Under the pieces are notes generated by a model that was not told the DNA's origin, did not search any database, and was given only the letters and a program-made list of their open reading frames with translations. The translations under genes were made by a program, and so were the position numbers. A stretch of 53,879 bases of DNA from Pseudomonadota bacterium (lineage in GTDB: Bacteria; Pseudomonadota; Alphaproteobacteria; Acetobacterales; Acetobacteraceae). Numbering within the stretch: position 1 is the stretch's first letter; every line of letters begins with the position of its first letter. Location: positions 1 through 53,879 of the forward strand of contig JABBOH010000031.1 of NCBI GenBank assembly GCA_019351895.1. Direction: 5' to 3'. Shown here piece after piece: positions 25,961 to 35,126 of the stretch.

Positions 25961-27153
25961 GCGGCCCGGCCCAGGATGACGGCGCAATTCACCCCGCCGA
26001 AACCGAATGCGTTGCACATCACCCGATCGACCCTGGCTTCGCGCCCCTCCAGCAGATGGCCGGAGGCGAAGGCCGGATCCAGCCTGCTGGTATGCGGGCT
26101 GCCGGGCAGGAAGCCATGCTGGATGCTCAGCGCGCCGATAGCCGCGCTCACGATGCCGGCGGCGCCCAGCGTGTGGCCAGTGAAGCCCTTGGTGGAACTG
26201 CGCGGCGTGTGCGCCCCAAAGAGCGTGGTCACGGCCTTGTCCTCGGCGGCGTCGCCCGCCAGCGTCGCGGTCCCGTGCATGTGGATATAGTCGATCGCCT
26301 CCGGCCGTAGCCCCGCGTGGCTCAGTGCCCGCCGCATGGCTTCCTCGGCGCCCCTCCCTTCGGGATCGGGAGAGGACATATGATAGGCATCGGAACTCTC
26401 CCCCGTTCCCAGCAGCATGAGAGCCTCGCCTGCCGCAGCGGCGTCCGCACGCTCCAGAAGCGCAAAGCCCGCTCCCTCGCCGATGGAAATGCCGCTCCGC
26501 TCGGCATCGAAGGGACGGCAGGGACCCTCTGCCATGACGCCGAGCGACTGGAAGCCGAACAGGGTGGTCGCACAGAAACTGTCCGCGCCGCCCACGACCG
26601 CAGCGTCGCAGAGACCGGCCGCCACCATGCGCGATGCGGCGGCAAACACCTTGGCCGTCGCGGCGCAGGCCGTGGAAATGGTGAAGCTTGGTCCGGCGAG
26701 CCCCAGCCGCGTTCGCACGAAGCGGCCGAGGGCGTAGGTGTTGTGGGTCCGGTCGTAATCGAAGCCCGGCGGCAGAGTGCCATTCATGGGACAGAGCTGA
26801 CGGTACGCCTCTTCAGTCTGCAGGATGCCGGACGTGCTGGTGCCGGTGAAAAGGCCGATGCGCGAAGGCCCATACAGGGCTTTGGCTCTCTCCACCGCCG
26901 CCTCGAAACCATCCGCGCGCAACGCCTGTTCGGCAAGACGGTTGTTTCTGCAATCAAATGGCGCCCAGTCGCCGATCAGTGGTGCGTCATTCAGCCCGCC
27001 CGCTTCCCCGGCATAGGCTGCGATGGGCAGTCTATCGAAACGGCAGGGCGCCAACGCACTTCGGCCACGCACCAGGGCGTCCCAGGTTTTGTCCTGCCCG
27101 GCACCCAAAGCGGTGGCGAGGCAGAGGCTGGAGATCATCAGCGGCGGGGTCAC
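25957..27153 (-). CDS. Beta-ketoacyl-ACP synthase II-type (ApeO/ApeR-like)
   Basis: A 398-aa elongating ketosynthase with the complete triad: Cys163 in STACAATAKVF, His293 in HMHGTATLAGD and His327 in KGFTGHTLGAAG. It condenses malonyl-ACP with the growing acyl chain in the cytoplasm. GTG 27153 overlaps the upstream stop (GTGA) and begins right at the fold (TPPLMISSLCLATALG); ATG 27138 is the alternative. Only one full ketosynthase is present in the window, while many described aryl polyene clusters carry two or more. Confidence 0.93.
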   Translation of the reverse strand: MTPPLMISSLCLATALGAGQDKTWDALVRGRSALAPCRFDRLPIAAYAGEAGGLNDAPLIGDWAPFDCRNNRLAEQALRADGFEAAVERAKALYGPSRIGLFTGTSTSGILQTEEAYRQLCPMNGTLPPGFDYDRTHNTYALGRFVRTRLGLAGPSFTISTACAATAKVFAAASRMVAAGLCDAAVVGGADSFCATTLFGFQSLGVMAEGPCRPFDAERSGISIGEGAGFALLERADAAAAGEALMLLGTGESSDAYHMSSPDPEGRGAEEAMRRALSHAGLRPEAIDYIHMHGTATLAGDAAEDKAVTTLFGAHTPRSSTKGFTGHTLGAAGIVSAAIGALSIQHGFLPGSPHTSRLDPAFASGHLLEGREARVDRVMCNAFGFGGVNCAVILGRAA

Positions 27154-28406
27154 GGCCGCGCCCCGACTTGCGGAACCGGTGCATCCAGGCGGTTCAGCCA
27201 ATCTCCGACCTTGGCGGTTTCGGTGGCGAGATAGCGCTCATAGCTATCGTGAAAGCGGACACGATCGGGCGGCCAGGCTGCGCGACGCTGCGACCGGCCG
27301 GCGGCGCTCCGATAGCGCTCGGAGAAATGACGCAGATTGGCAAGAAGGTCCGTGTAGCGCGGCTCGCTCAGAATACGTCGGAACCACCCGCGGTAGGGAC
27401 CCCAAAAAGGATTGTCGTAGAAGATCAGACGAAGCTTTCCCACGTCGTAGATTTCGTTGTCCGGGATGGCTGGGCCCATCGAGGTGAGAGCCGCGGGTCC
27501 GGTTGGCAAGGTTCCGGTCTCCAGCAGCGCGCGCCGGGCGGCGTCGTCCGCGAACAGCGCCTCGGCGTCTTCCAGGGGAAGATCATTGGCGCGAAGGGCA
27601 AGATCAACGAGCATGTTCTTGGGAACCGGAAAGCGGAAGACGGCGAGGGGCGCGAACTGCCCGGTAGGCCAGGGCGCCCAGAACCCGGCGGCGGCCAGCG
27701 CGTTATGCGCCACATGCACGCAGTTGTCGTTGATAAGCCGCCAGCGATAGAACGCGGCGCCGGTGCGATAAGGGAGGTTCAGCGCATTGAGGAAATCGAC
27801 GATCAGCTGCATCCGGCGTTCGTCCAGCGGCAGCCGCGCCCGGTAGCAGTGACGGCCCAACTGCACCCCATAGTCGGTTGCAATGGAGATTTCGTACTTG
27901 AAATCCTCCGTCGACATGCCGGGCGGTTTTTCTCGGAAGAAACGCTCGTGGAATTCGATGCCGTCCAGCAGGCCCCTAGCGCGCGCAAGCGCCTGCGTCC
28001 GCTCATAGGTCTCGCGCGTGACGGGCTCCCCTGGCGCCAGCGCACCACGAAAGACGAAGTCGCGATCTTCCACCGCGACCCAGTTCGCGTTGCGGTAGTG
28101 GGAGTTGACGCTGATTGCGGCCCCCATCCGGCCGGGCCGCGCGTGCGGCGGGCAAAGCTCCAGTATCGGATAGCCGGTGCTGCGATCGACGCGCACGCCG
28201 TTGAGGTAGAGCAGCGAATGCCCGCCGCGCCCACTCCGCACGGCCACGCCAAGGCCGGGTTTTTTTCGCAACTCGGACAGAGCGCAAATCTCGGCGTAAT
28301 AGGGTACGAGGTCTTCATAGATCGGCGCAGCCGGGACGATACGCTCGGTGCTCGGACCCTGGACGTTCATGCCGGCATCTATAATCCTGTCGCTTGCGGC
28401 GTCCAA
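27150..28406 (-). CDS. Unknown protein in the polyene operon, possible thiol-hydrolase fold
   Basis: A 418-aa protein I cannot place in a named family. It lies between the hydrolase and ketosynthase genes, so it is very likely part of the pathway. The centre carries INDNCVHVAHNALAAAGF; a Cys followed by helix residues with His nearby recalls NlpC/P60- or LRAT-like thiol enzymes. An earlier block, GRGGHSLLYLNGV, has a conserved-looking His that could complete a permuted site. No signal peptide or membrane helix is seen. ATG 28406 is used; ATG 28370 is possible. A role in transferring or releasing the polyene acyl chain is a guess only. Confidence 0.75.
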   Translation of the reverse strand: MDAASDRIIDAGMNVQGPSTERIVPAAPIYEDLVPYYAEICALSELRKKPGLGVAVRSGRGGHSLLYLNGVRVDRSTGYPILELCPPHARPGRMGAAISVNSHYRNANWVAVEDRDFVFRGALAPGEPVTRETYERTQALARARGLLDGIEFHERFFREKPPGMSTEDFKYEISIATDYGVQLGRHCYRARLPLDERRMQLIVDFLNALNLPYRTGAAFYRWRLINDNCVHVAHNALAAAGFWAPWPTGQFAPLAVFRFPVPKNMLVDLALRANDLPLEDAEALFADDAARRALLETGTLPTGPAALTSMGPAIPDNEIYDVGKLRLIFYDNPFWGPYRGWFRRILSEPRYTDLLANLRHFSERYRSAAGRSQRRAAWPPDRVRFHDSYERYLATETAKVGDWLNRLDAPVPQVGARP

Positions 28407-28417
28407 TGAAGGGGGCC

Positions 28418-29095
28418 TCAGCCGAACGGGCTGCGGGCCAGGATCGCCTCCCAGGCCTCGGTCCAGGCTGGCCAGTCATGCCCGCCTCCGACCAGCGCCA
28501 CCTGATCGCGCGGAAGCTCGGCCGCGAGCAGGCGATGCCCGCCGGCGAAGCGGTCCCGCTCGCCATGGCCGAGGAAGAGACGGGGCGATGTCGCGCCCGC
28601 CCGCAGGTATTGCTGCAGCCAGCCGAGCATGTTCCGCTCCGGCGCTGTCGCGGCCGATGTCGCGGCGGACCAGGAGGTGAAACCGCCAGCCTGCGCCACC
28701 TCCGCCATCGTGCCGTGAGTGCCGAGAAACGGGGCGAGCAGCACGACCCCCTCGACCAACTCCGCATGATCGCTGGCATAGAGCAGCGCTCCCATGCCGC
28801 CGAGGGAAATGCCGAGAAGCCAGATCCGCCGGTTGCCCGCAGCGCGGGCGGGCAGGATGACGGCCTCGTGCAGCGCCGCGCCAATACGGCCTTCGAGGTA
28901 GAGATCGACCTCCGGCCTCACCGCGATCACATCGATAGCGGAGCCGCTGGCCTGCGCCTTGGCCACCAGCCCATGGGCCGCGAAGTCCTCGGCCTTGATG
29001 CCAGCCCCCGGCAGCATCACGAGCAGGATCCTGTCCGCTGATGAACGGGGTGAGGGATAGCGCAGACAGGCGCCGACACCGGCGGCGGCGCTCAT
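28418..29095 (-). CDS. Alpha/beta hydrolase
   Basis: A 225-aa protein with the alpha/beta-hydrolase layout. ILLVMLPGAGIKAEDF gives the oxyanion region, LLGISLGGMGALLY the nucleophile elbow (GxSxG, Ser97), GHGERDRFAGG a probable acid and GGGHDWPAW the His. It should act as an esterase or thioesterase in the cytoplasm. Its ATG overlaps the exporter stop by 4 nt. In the pathway it may hydrolyse stalled acyl-ACPs or cut an ester during transfer to the lipid carrier. Confidence 0.85.
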   Translation of the reverse strand: MSAAAGVGACLRYPSPRSSADRILLVMLPGAGIKAEDFAAHGLVAKAQASGSAIDVIAVRPEVDLYLEGRIGAALHEAVILPARAAGNRRIWLLGISLGGMGALLYASDHAELVEGVVLLAPFLGTHGTMAEVAQAGGFTSWSAATSAATAPERNMLGWLQQYLRAGATSPRLFLGHGERDRFAGGHRLLAAELPRDQVALVGGGHDWPAWTEAWEAILARSPFG

Positions 29096-31434
29096 GGCGC
29101 CGGCCTGCCGTCAGGCGGGGCGCTGAAGGCGGCACCGCAGACGAGGCAGAGGAATGTACCGATGGCGACCGTCATTCCGATATCGTGGAGCACGGGAAGG
29201 CGGGAAAGCGACAACAGCCCATAGGCCGCGACCGTGCACAGGTTGGCCAGCATGATGGAGGCAAGCGCGCGCCGCCAGGCCTCGGGCTCGTCGCCCCGCC
29301 GGGCAGCAAAGAAAAGGCAGTAGTTTGAGCCGAGGGCGACGATCAGCAGGAAGCCCGCGACCATGAAGATGGAGAGCTTCCCGTCGAGCGTCAGCGCCGC
29401 GGCCGTCAGCGTCACAGCGGCCGCCACCGGCCCCGCCACCGCCATCACCCGCCGCAGGGAACGCAGCCCCGCGCAGAGCAGCAGGAGCACGGCGATGCTT
29501 CCCACCACCGCGAGCATCACGGCCTCATGCTGGAAGGTATGCAGCAGGGCGGCTGATTGTTGGTTGAGGTCGATGAAGACAACGCCCCTCGGCGCCTCGG
29601 CGGCCAGCCGGGTGCGCAGCAGGGCAGGGTCGGCCACGCCATGCAGGGGCGCCAGCACCAGCCACCCCCGGCCCTCCGGCATCACCATGGACTGCAGACG
29701 CAGGCTGAGCGGCGGCGGCAGGCTTGCGGGCGTCATCAGGGGGGCGGCGCGTGCCTTCGCCACATCCTCGAGGAACGGGCCGAAGATTCCCATGCGAAAC
29801 GGCGTGTCTGCGGTCGCCGCCGCGAGGTTCGCGCGTAGCGTGGCGGCATCCGGCAGTGCCGCGCGCCGCGCCGCCTGCGTCCGCTCGCTCGGCAGTACCA
29901 GGCTCGGCAGATCGTAACCCGCCAGAGCCTTCTGCTGGACCAACGGCTCCAGCACCGACTGGAGTTGCTCGCTTATCGTCAGCGCATTCTGCAGCCCCTC
30001 GGCGTGGTAGGCGACGAAGTAGCGCGTGCCGGGAATGCCAAGCTCGCGGCTCAGGCGCTGATCCAGTGCCTGAGCCGCGGCGGGAAGCGGGCTGAGGTTG
30101 AGCAGGTTGTCGTCCCACATCGAGCCACGATGCGTGAGCAGCGCTACAAGCGACGCCGCCACCAGCACCGCGAGCAGAACGCGGACCTGTTGTTGCCCGC
30201 GCAACAGAAGCCGCAGGGGTGCGCCGATGCCGTCTGCGCCTCGGGCGAAGAAGCCGGCCGGCACCAGCGCCGGCAGCACGAAGCGCGTGACGCCGGCGGC
30301 GGCGATGAGGCCGGCCACGGAAAACAGCCCGAGTTGGGCGAAGCCCGTGAAATCCGACAGCAACATGGTGCAGAAACCGGCAATCGAGGTGAGCGCGCCA
30401 AGCCGCAGCGTCGGCCAGATCCGGGCCAGCGTTCGTCCGGCGTCGTCGCCGCGCAGGGTCTGGGTCAGCAGGTAGATGGAATAGTCCATCGCCTCGCCGA
30501 TGAGGGTCACGCCGAAGCCGAGCGTGATCGCATGCACAAAGCCGAAGGCAAGGGACACGGCGGCTGTGGCGGCGAGCGCTCCGCAGGCGACCGGCAGCAA
30601 CCCGAGGAGCAGCACGCGCGGCGAGCGGTAGGCGATGAGCAGGAACAGGATGGCGCCCGCACTGGCAAGGATCGAAAGCCGCGTCACGTCGCGCCGGGTG
30701 ATGTCGCGCGTATCGACGGCGAACACACCGGGGCCCGTCGCCTGGAGGCGCGCCCCGCCGGCACCGGACATAGACCCGCGCGCGGCGGCGAAATCCCGGT
30801 CGATGACGTGCAGGGCGTGGGCCTGCGCATCGATATCGAAGCCCGGCGCGCGCGTGCGCAGCAGCAGGAGCGCCGCTTTGCCATCCGGAGAAAGCCAGGC
30901 GCCGTCTTCGGTCAGTGGCCCGTGGCCGCCTCCGCCCGCCAGCCGCTGCGCGAGCGAAAGCGCGAGGCCGGTCGGGTCCGCCGGCAGGCTTTGCGCCGCG
31001 GCAGCGCCGAAGGGTGAGCTCAAGAGTGCCAGATCATGGTCGAGTGCGATGTGCAGCCCGGCTGCGGTGAAACTTTGAGGCCTGACATTGGCGCTGAGCA
31101 GGAACCGGTTGCGCCAGACAAAGGACCGCATGCCCGCCATGGCCTCGCCGTCGCCGTTCAGCACGTCGACGATCGCAGGATCGCGGCGAACGCGATCCGA
31201 GAGGCTGCGACTGAGCGCCGCCAATGTCGGCGCAGGGGCGCCGGTGATCTGCAGAAGCAGGATGCGCGAGGCGCCGCCGCTGCTCACCTGAGCGTCCAGC
31301 GCCTTTTGCGCCAGGCTGTGCGCATGGGGCAGAAAATCCGCCATATCGGTTCGGTACGGGCTGCGCGCGGCGATCACCGCGCACAACAGGGCGAGAGCGA
31401 GGCAGAGCCCGGCCGGCAGCCAGCTACGGCGCAT
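29092..31434 (-). CDS. MMPL/RND-superfamily lipid exporter (ApeM-like)
   Basis: A 780-aa inner-membrane protein with the twice-repeated RND plan: one helix, a large periplasmic loop, then five helices (first bundle near LSILASAGAILFLLIAYRS, second near AVVGSIAVLLLLCAGLRSL). Motifs such as GEAMDYSIYLLTQTLRG correspond to the proton-relay helix. ATG 31434 (11-nt overlap with the LolA-like gene) starts right before TM1 and is preferred to 31506. MMPL proteins in aryl polyene clusters are thought to move the polyene lipid from the inner membrane towards the outer membrane together with a LolA-like carrier. Confidence 0.92.
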   Translation of the reverse strand: MRRSWLPAGLCLALALLCAVIAARSPYRTDMADFLPHAHSLAQKALDAQVSSGGASRILLLQITGAPAPTLAALSRSLSDRVRRDPAIVDVLNGDGEAMAGMRSFVWRNRFLLSANVRPQSFTAAGLHIALDHDLALLSSPFGAAAAQSLPADPTGLALSLAQRLAGGGGHGPLTEDGAWLSPDGKAALLLLRTRAPGFDIDAQAHALHVIDRDFAAARGSMSGAGGARLQATGPGVFAVDTRDITRRDVTRLSILASAGAILFLLIAYRSPRVLLLGLLPVACGALAATAAVSLAFGFVHAITLGFGVTLIGEAMDYSIYLLTQTLRGDDAGRTLARIWPTLRLGALTSIAGFCTMLLSDFTGFAQLGLFSVAGLIAAAGVTRFVLPALVPAGFFARGADGIGAPLRLLLRGQQQVRVLLAVLVAASLVALLTHRGSMWDDNLLNLSPLPAAAQALDQRLSRELGIPGTRYFVAYHAEGLQNALTISEQLQSVLEPLVQQKALAGYDLPSLVLPSERTQAARRAALPDAATLRANLAAATADTPFRMGIFGPFLEDVAKARAAPLMTPASLPPPLSLRLQSMVMPEGRGWLVLAPLHGVADPALLRTRLAAEAPRGVVFIDLNQQSAALLHTFQHEAVMLAVVGSIAVLLLLCAGLRSLRRVMAVAGPVAAAVTLTAAALTLDGKLSIFMVAGFLLIVALGSNYCLFFAARRGDEPEAWRRALASIMLANLCTVAAYGLLSLSRLPVLHDIGMTVAIGTFLCLVCGAAFSAPPDGRPAP

Positions 31435-32020
31435 CGGCCAGGGTTTCGTGAACCGTCGTTTGGGTGAGGTCGCCGTGGGCGCCCCCGCTTTCGATCTCGG
31501 TGACATGCGCGCCGCTGCCGCGAATGCTGAGCCAGTTCAGGATAGTCCGCACGCCCGGATCCTTCGGTCGCAGCACCAACTGCCAGTCCTGCGGCCCGCC
31601 GCTCAGCGCGATCGTGTAGGCACTCCGCAGCGCGGGCGCGTCGCCCGCCAGCGTGTCGCGAATGCCGCCGACCAAGCCCGCGACCTGCGGCGCCTGACCG
31701 AGACTGAACTCGTGGGTCTGCCCGTTCGCGGTCAGCGTGGCAACGCCGTTCTGCAGAACGAAATCCGCACGGGCCGGGGTCAGCACCGTCTCGTTCAGAT
31801 AGTCCGGCGCGACATAGCGCAGCGTGCCGGAGGAATGGAGCGGCGTCTTCAGCAGCGCCAGGGTCTTCGTCTCGGTGAAGGTGCCCGAGGCGGCGCGCAC
31901 CCCCGCCAGTGTGTGCATGAGCGCGCCAAGACCCCAAACCGCTGGTGTCTCGGCCCTGGCCGTGGGCGCGGAGACGGCCAGGATCAGGCCGAGCAGCGCC
32001 AGATGCCGGAGCCCGCGCAT
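31424..32020 (-). CDS. LolA-like periplasmic lipid carrier
   Basis: A 198-aa protein with a Sec signal peptide (MRGLRHLALLGLILAVSAPT, cleavage near ARA-ETP) and a LolA/LolB-like half-barrel with SGTFTETKTLALLKTPLHS and GTLRYVAPDYLNETVL. It should carry a hydrophobic lipid-linked product across the periplasm. The frame is open to 32182, but ATG 32020, one nt after the acyltransferase stop and at the signal peptide, is clearly the start. It pairs with the overlapping MMPL exporter gene. Confidence 0.88.
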   Translation of the reverse strand: MRGLRHLALLGLILAVSAPTARAETPAVWGLGALMHTLAGVRAASGTFTETKTLALLKTPLHSSGTLRYVAPDYLNETVLTPARADFVLQNGVATLTANGQTHEFSLGQAPQVAGLVGGIRDTLAGDAPALRSAYTIALSGGPQDWQLVLRPKDPGVRTILNWLSIRGSGAHVTEIESGGAHGDLTQTTVHETLADAP

Positions 32021-32021
32021 C

Positions 32022-32924
32022 TCAGGCCCAGAAGTCGTAGAAGTTGAACCAGTTGTAAGGCTCCTCGCGGCAAAGCGCCTCCAGCCGTGAGACGTAGCGG
32101 CGCATGATCTCGTCAAGCCATGCCTGTGGGTCCGCCGGGCGTCCGTCGCGCGCGGGCGCGAGCAGTTCGAACCGCACCTCATAGCGGCCGCGTCCCTTGT
32201 AGACGCCCGCCATCATGACGACGGGGCGCTGCAGCATCATCGCAACCCGGAACGGCCCTTGCGGAAAGGCAGCCGGCGCGCCCAGGAAGGGGAGGCGCCG
32301 CATGTCTCGCCCGTCGATGTTGCGGTCCGCGAGAACGCCGACAAAATTGCCTGAACGCAGCCGTTCCGCCACGAGGATGAGGGAATCGAGCCTGCCGAGG
32401 CCGATCACCTCGGCTTCGAGTTTCGGATTGATCGCCGCGAGCGCCGCCCGGATCTTGCGGGCGTTCGCCTCGTACATCAGCAGGCTCACAGGCACGTCCC
32501 GGTAACGCCGCCCGACGATCCGAGCGGCTTCGAAATTCCCGAAATGCCCCCCGAAAAGAAGGCAGCCGCCGCCATCCGCATCGATCTGCCGAACCAGTTC
32601 CTCACCCTCGACGCTGATGTCGAACCACGTCTCCTGCTCGTTGAGCAGATAGACGCGATCCAAGACGCAAGAACCGAAGGTCAGGAAGTGCCGATAGATC
32701 TCCAGCAGACGCGGGCGGTGGCCGAGGGCGCGGGTGAGATAGCCGCGAGAAGCTCTGATCGCCGTCGGGGATGACAGCAGAAAATACAGGCACACGGGAT
32801 AGAGGAAAACATGCGCCACGCGGCGTCCGAGGCGGAGCGCGATCCAGGTGGCGAGCTTGATGGCCGATGTGGAGCCGCGTTCCGGGCGGCTCGCCCATTC
32901 CTGCGTGCGCGACTGGCCGCTCAT
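32022..32924 (-). CDS. LpxL/HtrB-like lysophospholipid acyltransferase
   Basis: A 300-aa membrane-associated acyltransferase of the lipid A-acyltransferase family. The HX4(D/E) catalytic motif is visible as GGHFGNFEAARIVGRRY, and the acceptor-side block GVLADRNIDG follows at the expected distance. An N-terminal hydrophobic stretch (HVFLYPVCLYFLLSS) anchors it to the inner face of the membrane. In aryl polyene clusters such enzymes probably attach the finished chain or a fatty acid to the lipid anchor. ATG 32924 overlaps the previous stop by 4 nt. Confidence 0.9.
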   Translation of the reverse strand: MSGQSRTQEWASRPERGSTSAIKLATWIALRLGRRVAHVFLYPVCLYFLLSSPTAIRASRGYLTRALGHRPRLLEIYRHFLTFGSCVLDRVYLLNEQETWFDISVEGEELVRQIDADGGGCLLFGGHFGNFEAARIVGRRYRDVPVSLLMYEANARKIRAALAAINPKLEAEVIGLGRLDSLILVAERLRSGNFVGVLADRNIDGRDMRRLPFLGAPAAFPQGPFRVAMMLQRPVVMMAGVYKGRGRYEVRFELLAPARDGRPADPQAWLDEIMRRYVSRLEALCREEPYNWFNFYDFWA

Positions 32925-33223
32925 CCCGTCGTCTCCAGCGTACCGGCGACAATACTCTTTTCCTGTCCGGGACGCCGGAACTCGAAGGTCACTACTCCAT
33001 TATCGTGAGCGCGCCAGCGAAGCTCCAACGGTTCGCCATGGCGGGCAGGGGCGATAAATTTCACCGCCCGGAAGCAGACCGGCCCGGCAGCGGCACCGGC
33101 GATGGCCTGTGCCGCTTCGTCCAGCAGCAGAGCGCCTGGAATAACGGGGCGGCCGGGAAAATGCCCGCTGGCCGTCGGGTGCGCGTCCGGCACGAACAGC
33201 TCGCGTCTCTGCCACTCAGTCAT
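32921..33223 (-). CDS. Hotdog-fold dehydratase (ApeI-like)
   Basis: A 100-aa hotdog domain. GHFPGRPVIPGALLLDEAAQ is the hallmark FabA/FabZ segment, with the catalytic His at about 21 and an acidic residue on the central helix. It is the second dehydratase of the operon and shorter than FabZ. ATG 33223 overlaps the ligase stop by 4 nt; the longer frame to 33673 lies antisense-like within the ligase and has no family resemblance. It probably works with the 24717-25157 protein as a hetero-dimer, as shown for other aryl polyene systems. Confidence 0.87.
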   Translation of the reverse strand: MTEWQRRELFVPDAHPTASGHFPGRPVIPGALLLDEAAQAIAGAAAGPVCFRAVKFIAPARHGEPLELRWRAHDNGVVTFEFRRPGQEKSIVAGTLETTG

Positions 33224-34557
33224 TCCGCGGCCTGTTCCGCGAGCTTCAGCATGTCGTCGCGGACCAGCTTGCCGAGGCGGTTGCGGGGCAGACTGGCGAC
33301 AAGGATCAGAGGCCTCGGCAGGAAGGCCGGGTCGATCCGGCATCTCAGCGCCTGCATGATCTGCTCGGCGGACACGCCCGGTGCGACGGCGAGCGCTCTC
33401 AGCCGCGGCACCGCCTGACCCGAGACCTCGTCCATGACGAAGGTGCCGTCCACCACGCCCGGCACCGCGAGCAGTTGATGGTTGAGGTAGCTGATGGATG
33501 AGCGCTTTCCCGCGACGTTCACGAGATCCGCGGAGCGGCTGCCCAAGCGGAACGTCTCGGGCGCTGTGGGTTCGATGACATCCTGCACCGGGGCGATGCC
33601 TTCTACGGCGGCGCCCTTGGCCCACCAGCTTCCGCCCTCCTGATAAAGCGCCACGCCCTTGAAGCAGTGCCATTCGCTTGTCCGCGTGCTGCGGCGGGTG
33701 GCGATCTGCCCCGCCTCCGTGCAGCCATAGATTTCGATGAGCGGAGCCTGGAATCGCGCTTCGGCCGCCTCGGCCAGTTCCGAAGGGAGCGGGGCGGTCG
33801 CGGAGAGGATAAGGCCTGCTGCCGGCATCGCGACAGTATCGGCTACCAGGGCGCGCAAATGCACGGGCGTGGTCACGAGCAGGCGCGGCGCTGGCGCAGC
33901 CTGCAACGCGGCGCTCACATCGGCCGGAAATAGCGGAGAGAGGGTCGAGACTGTCAGCCCGAACTGCCAGGCGAGCAAGATGATGGATTCCAGCCCGTAG
34001 CTATGCTGATGGGGCACGGTGCCGACGACGCAGCCGCCCTCGAACTCGGCCGCGCCCAGCCGGTCTCCAGCCGCGCGCGCGCTGGAAACGAGCGTCGACC
34101 AGCGCTTCGGCACGGGCTTGGGCCGGCCCGTGGAGCCCGAGGTAAAGAGCACAACAGCCGGCTGGTCCCCCCGGATGAGTAGCGAGGCTTCCTCCGCCGA
34201 AGGTAGAACCGGCGGGAACGGCAGATGCGGCAGATCGGGCGGGGCGCCATCCGTCACCGCATAGAGCCCGGGATAGTCTGAGGCGAGGTCCTGGAGCATT
34301 CCCGGCGTATTGGCCGAGGGCATGAGCGTGACCTGCCCGCGCTCGAGGGCTGCGGCGAAACCGACCATGAAGCGGTAGCGGTCCTGGCAGAGATTCACGA
34401 GGTGGGGCTTGTCGGGCAGCAAAGCCGCAAGTCCCGCCACGTCGCGGCGGAAGGTCGCGACATCGATGCCGGCGCTGCCGCGCATTGCCATGAGGGCACC
34501 CGGCGCGTAGCGCAACACCGCGAGATAGTCGTCGGACTCGGCGGCGCGCACGCTCAT
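33220..34557 (-). CDS. AMP-dependent acyl/aryl ligase (ApeH-like)
   Basis: A 445-aa adenylate-forming enzyme. The P-loop is VVLFTSGSTGRPKPVPKRW (about 136-154), the aromatic/acid pocket motif is EIYGCTEAGQIATR, and the C-terminal hinge and Lys lie in LPRNRLGKLVRDDM. It should activate the starter acid (4-hydroxybenzoate-type in known systems) and load it on the ACP. Its length is shorter than acyl-CoA synthetases, as usual for ApeH-type ligases. It overlaps the COG4648-like gene and the dehydratase gene by 4 nt each. Confidence 0.9.
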   Translation of the reverse strand: MSVRAAESDDYLAVLRYAPGALMAMRGSAGIDVATFRRDVAGLAALLPDKPHLVNLCQDRYRFMVGFAAALERGQVTLMPSANTPGMLQDLASDYPGLYAVTDGAPPDLPHLPFPPVLPSAEEASLLIRGDQPAVVLFTSGSTGRPKPVPKRWSTLVSSARAAGDRLGAAEFEGGCVVGTVPHQHSYGLESIILLAWQFGLTVSTLSPLFPADVSAALQAAPAPRLLVTTPVHLRALVADTVAMPAAGLILSATAPLPSELAEAAEARFQAPLIEIYGCTEAGQIATRRSTRTSEWHCFKGVALYQEGGSWWAKGAAVEGIAPVQDVIEPTAPETFRLGSRSADLVNVAGKRSSISYLNHQLLAVPGVVDGTFVMDEVSGQAVPRLRALAVAPGVSAEQIMQALRCRIDPAFLPRPLILVASLPRNRLGKLVRDDMLKLAEQAAE

Positions 34558-35126
34558 GAGCGTGGTGCTTCGCGCGGAGGTGCGGCAGTGGCCGATCCCT
34601 CATGCATGCATTGGCTCACCATTCGAACGATCATCGACAGGGAATGGCGCGGCGGATTCCGCAGAACGCAACGCCGAACGGCATATTCTCCTGCGAACAT
34701 CGACGCCACCAACGGGATGTCCAGCACGTTCACAAAGAATGACCAAGCGGTCAGAGGGGCGAAGCAGAAGAGCGAGACCGAGGTGACGAGCTGCGCCATG
34801 AAGAACACCGACCACGCGATGGTGACCCGCCGCGTATATCGGATCATCTCCTCCGTCAGAGGGCCGTGCAGGCGGCTGGCCATGGTCGTGATCAGCGGCA
34901 TGCGGCCGCGGCGCAACGTCAGCGCGAAGGTCGCAAGGAGGCTGCTATAGAGGCTCCAATGCGCAACGGCCGATACGGTGACGAAGCTGAGCTTGAAGAC
35001 GCCGAGGAGAGACAAGCCGATCGGCGTTTGGCGCGTCGTGAGGATGACAAGGTGAAAGAGCAGCGGAACTGCCGCTATCATCAGCACGGCCATGAGCGGC
35101 GAGCGAGCCTTGGTTGCTCCGATCAT
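34554..35126 (-). CDS. COG4648-like integral membrane protein
   Basis: A 190-aa protein with about four hydrophobic segments (for example LMAVLMIAAVPLLFHLVIL and IAWSVFFMAQLVTSVSLF). Small membrane proteins of this kind are found next to the ACP and ligase genes in aryl polyene clusters; their biochemical role is not established. They may dock the soluble synthase to the membrane. It is placed directly after the ACP gene with no gap and overlaps the ligase start by 4 nt. Confidence 0.8.
   Translation of the reverse strand: MIGATKARSPLMAVLMIAAVPLLFHLVILTTRQTPIGLSLLGVFKLSFVTVSAVAHWSLYSSLLATFALTLRRGRMPLITTMASRLHGPLTEEMIRYTRRVTIAWSVFFMAQLVTSVSLFCFAPLTAWSFFVNVLDIPLVASMFAGEYAVRRCVLRNPPRHSLSMIVRMVSQCMHEGSATAAPPREAPRS

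Noticed and set aside
33224-33673. N-terminal extension of the small dehydratase
   Set aside because: Overlaps the ligase gene out of frame; ATG 33223 makes the 4-nt overlap seen across the operon.
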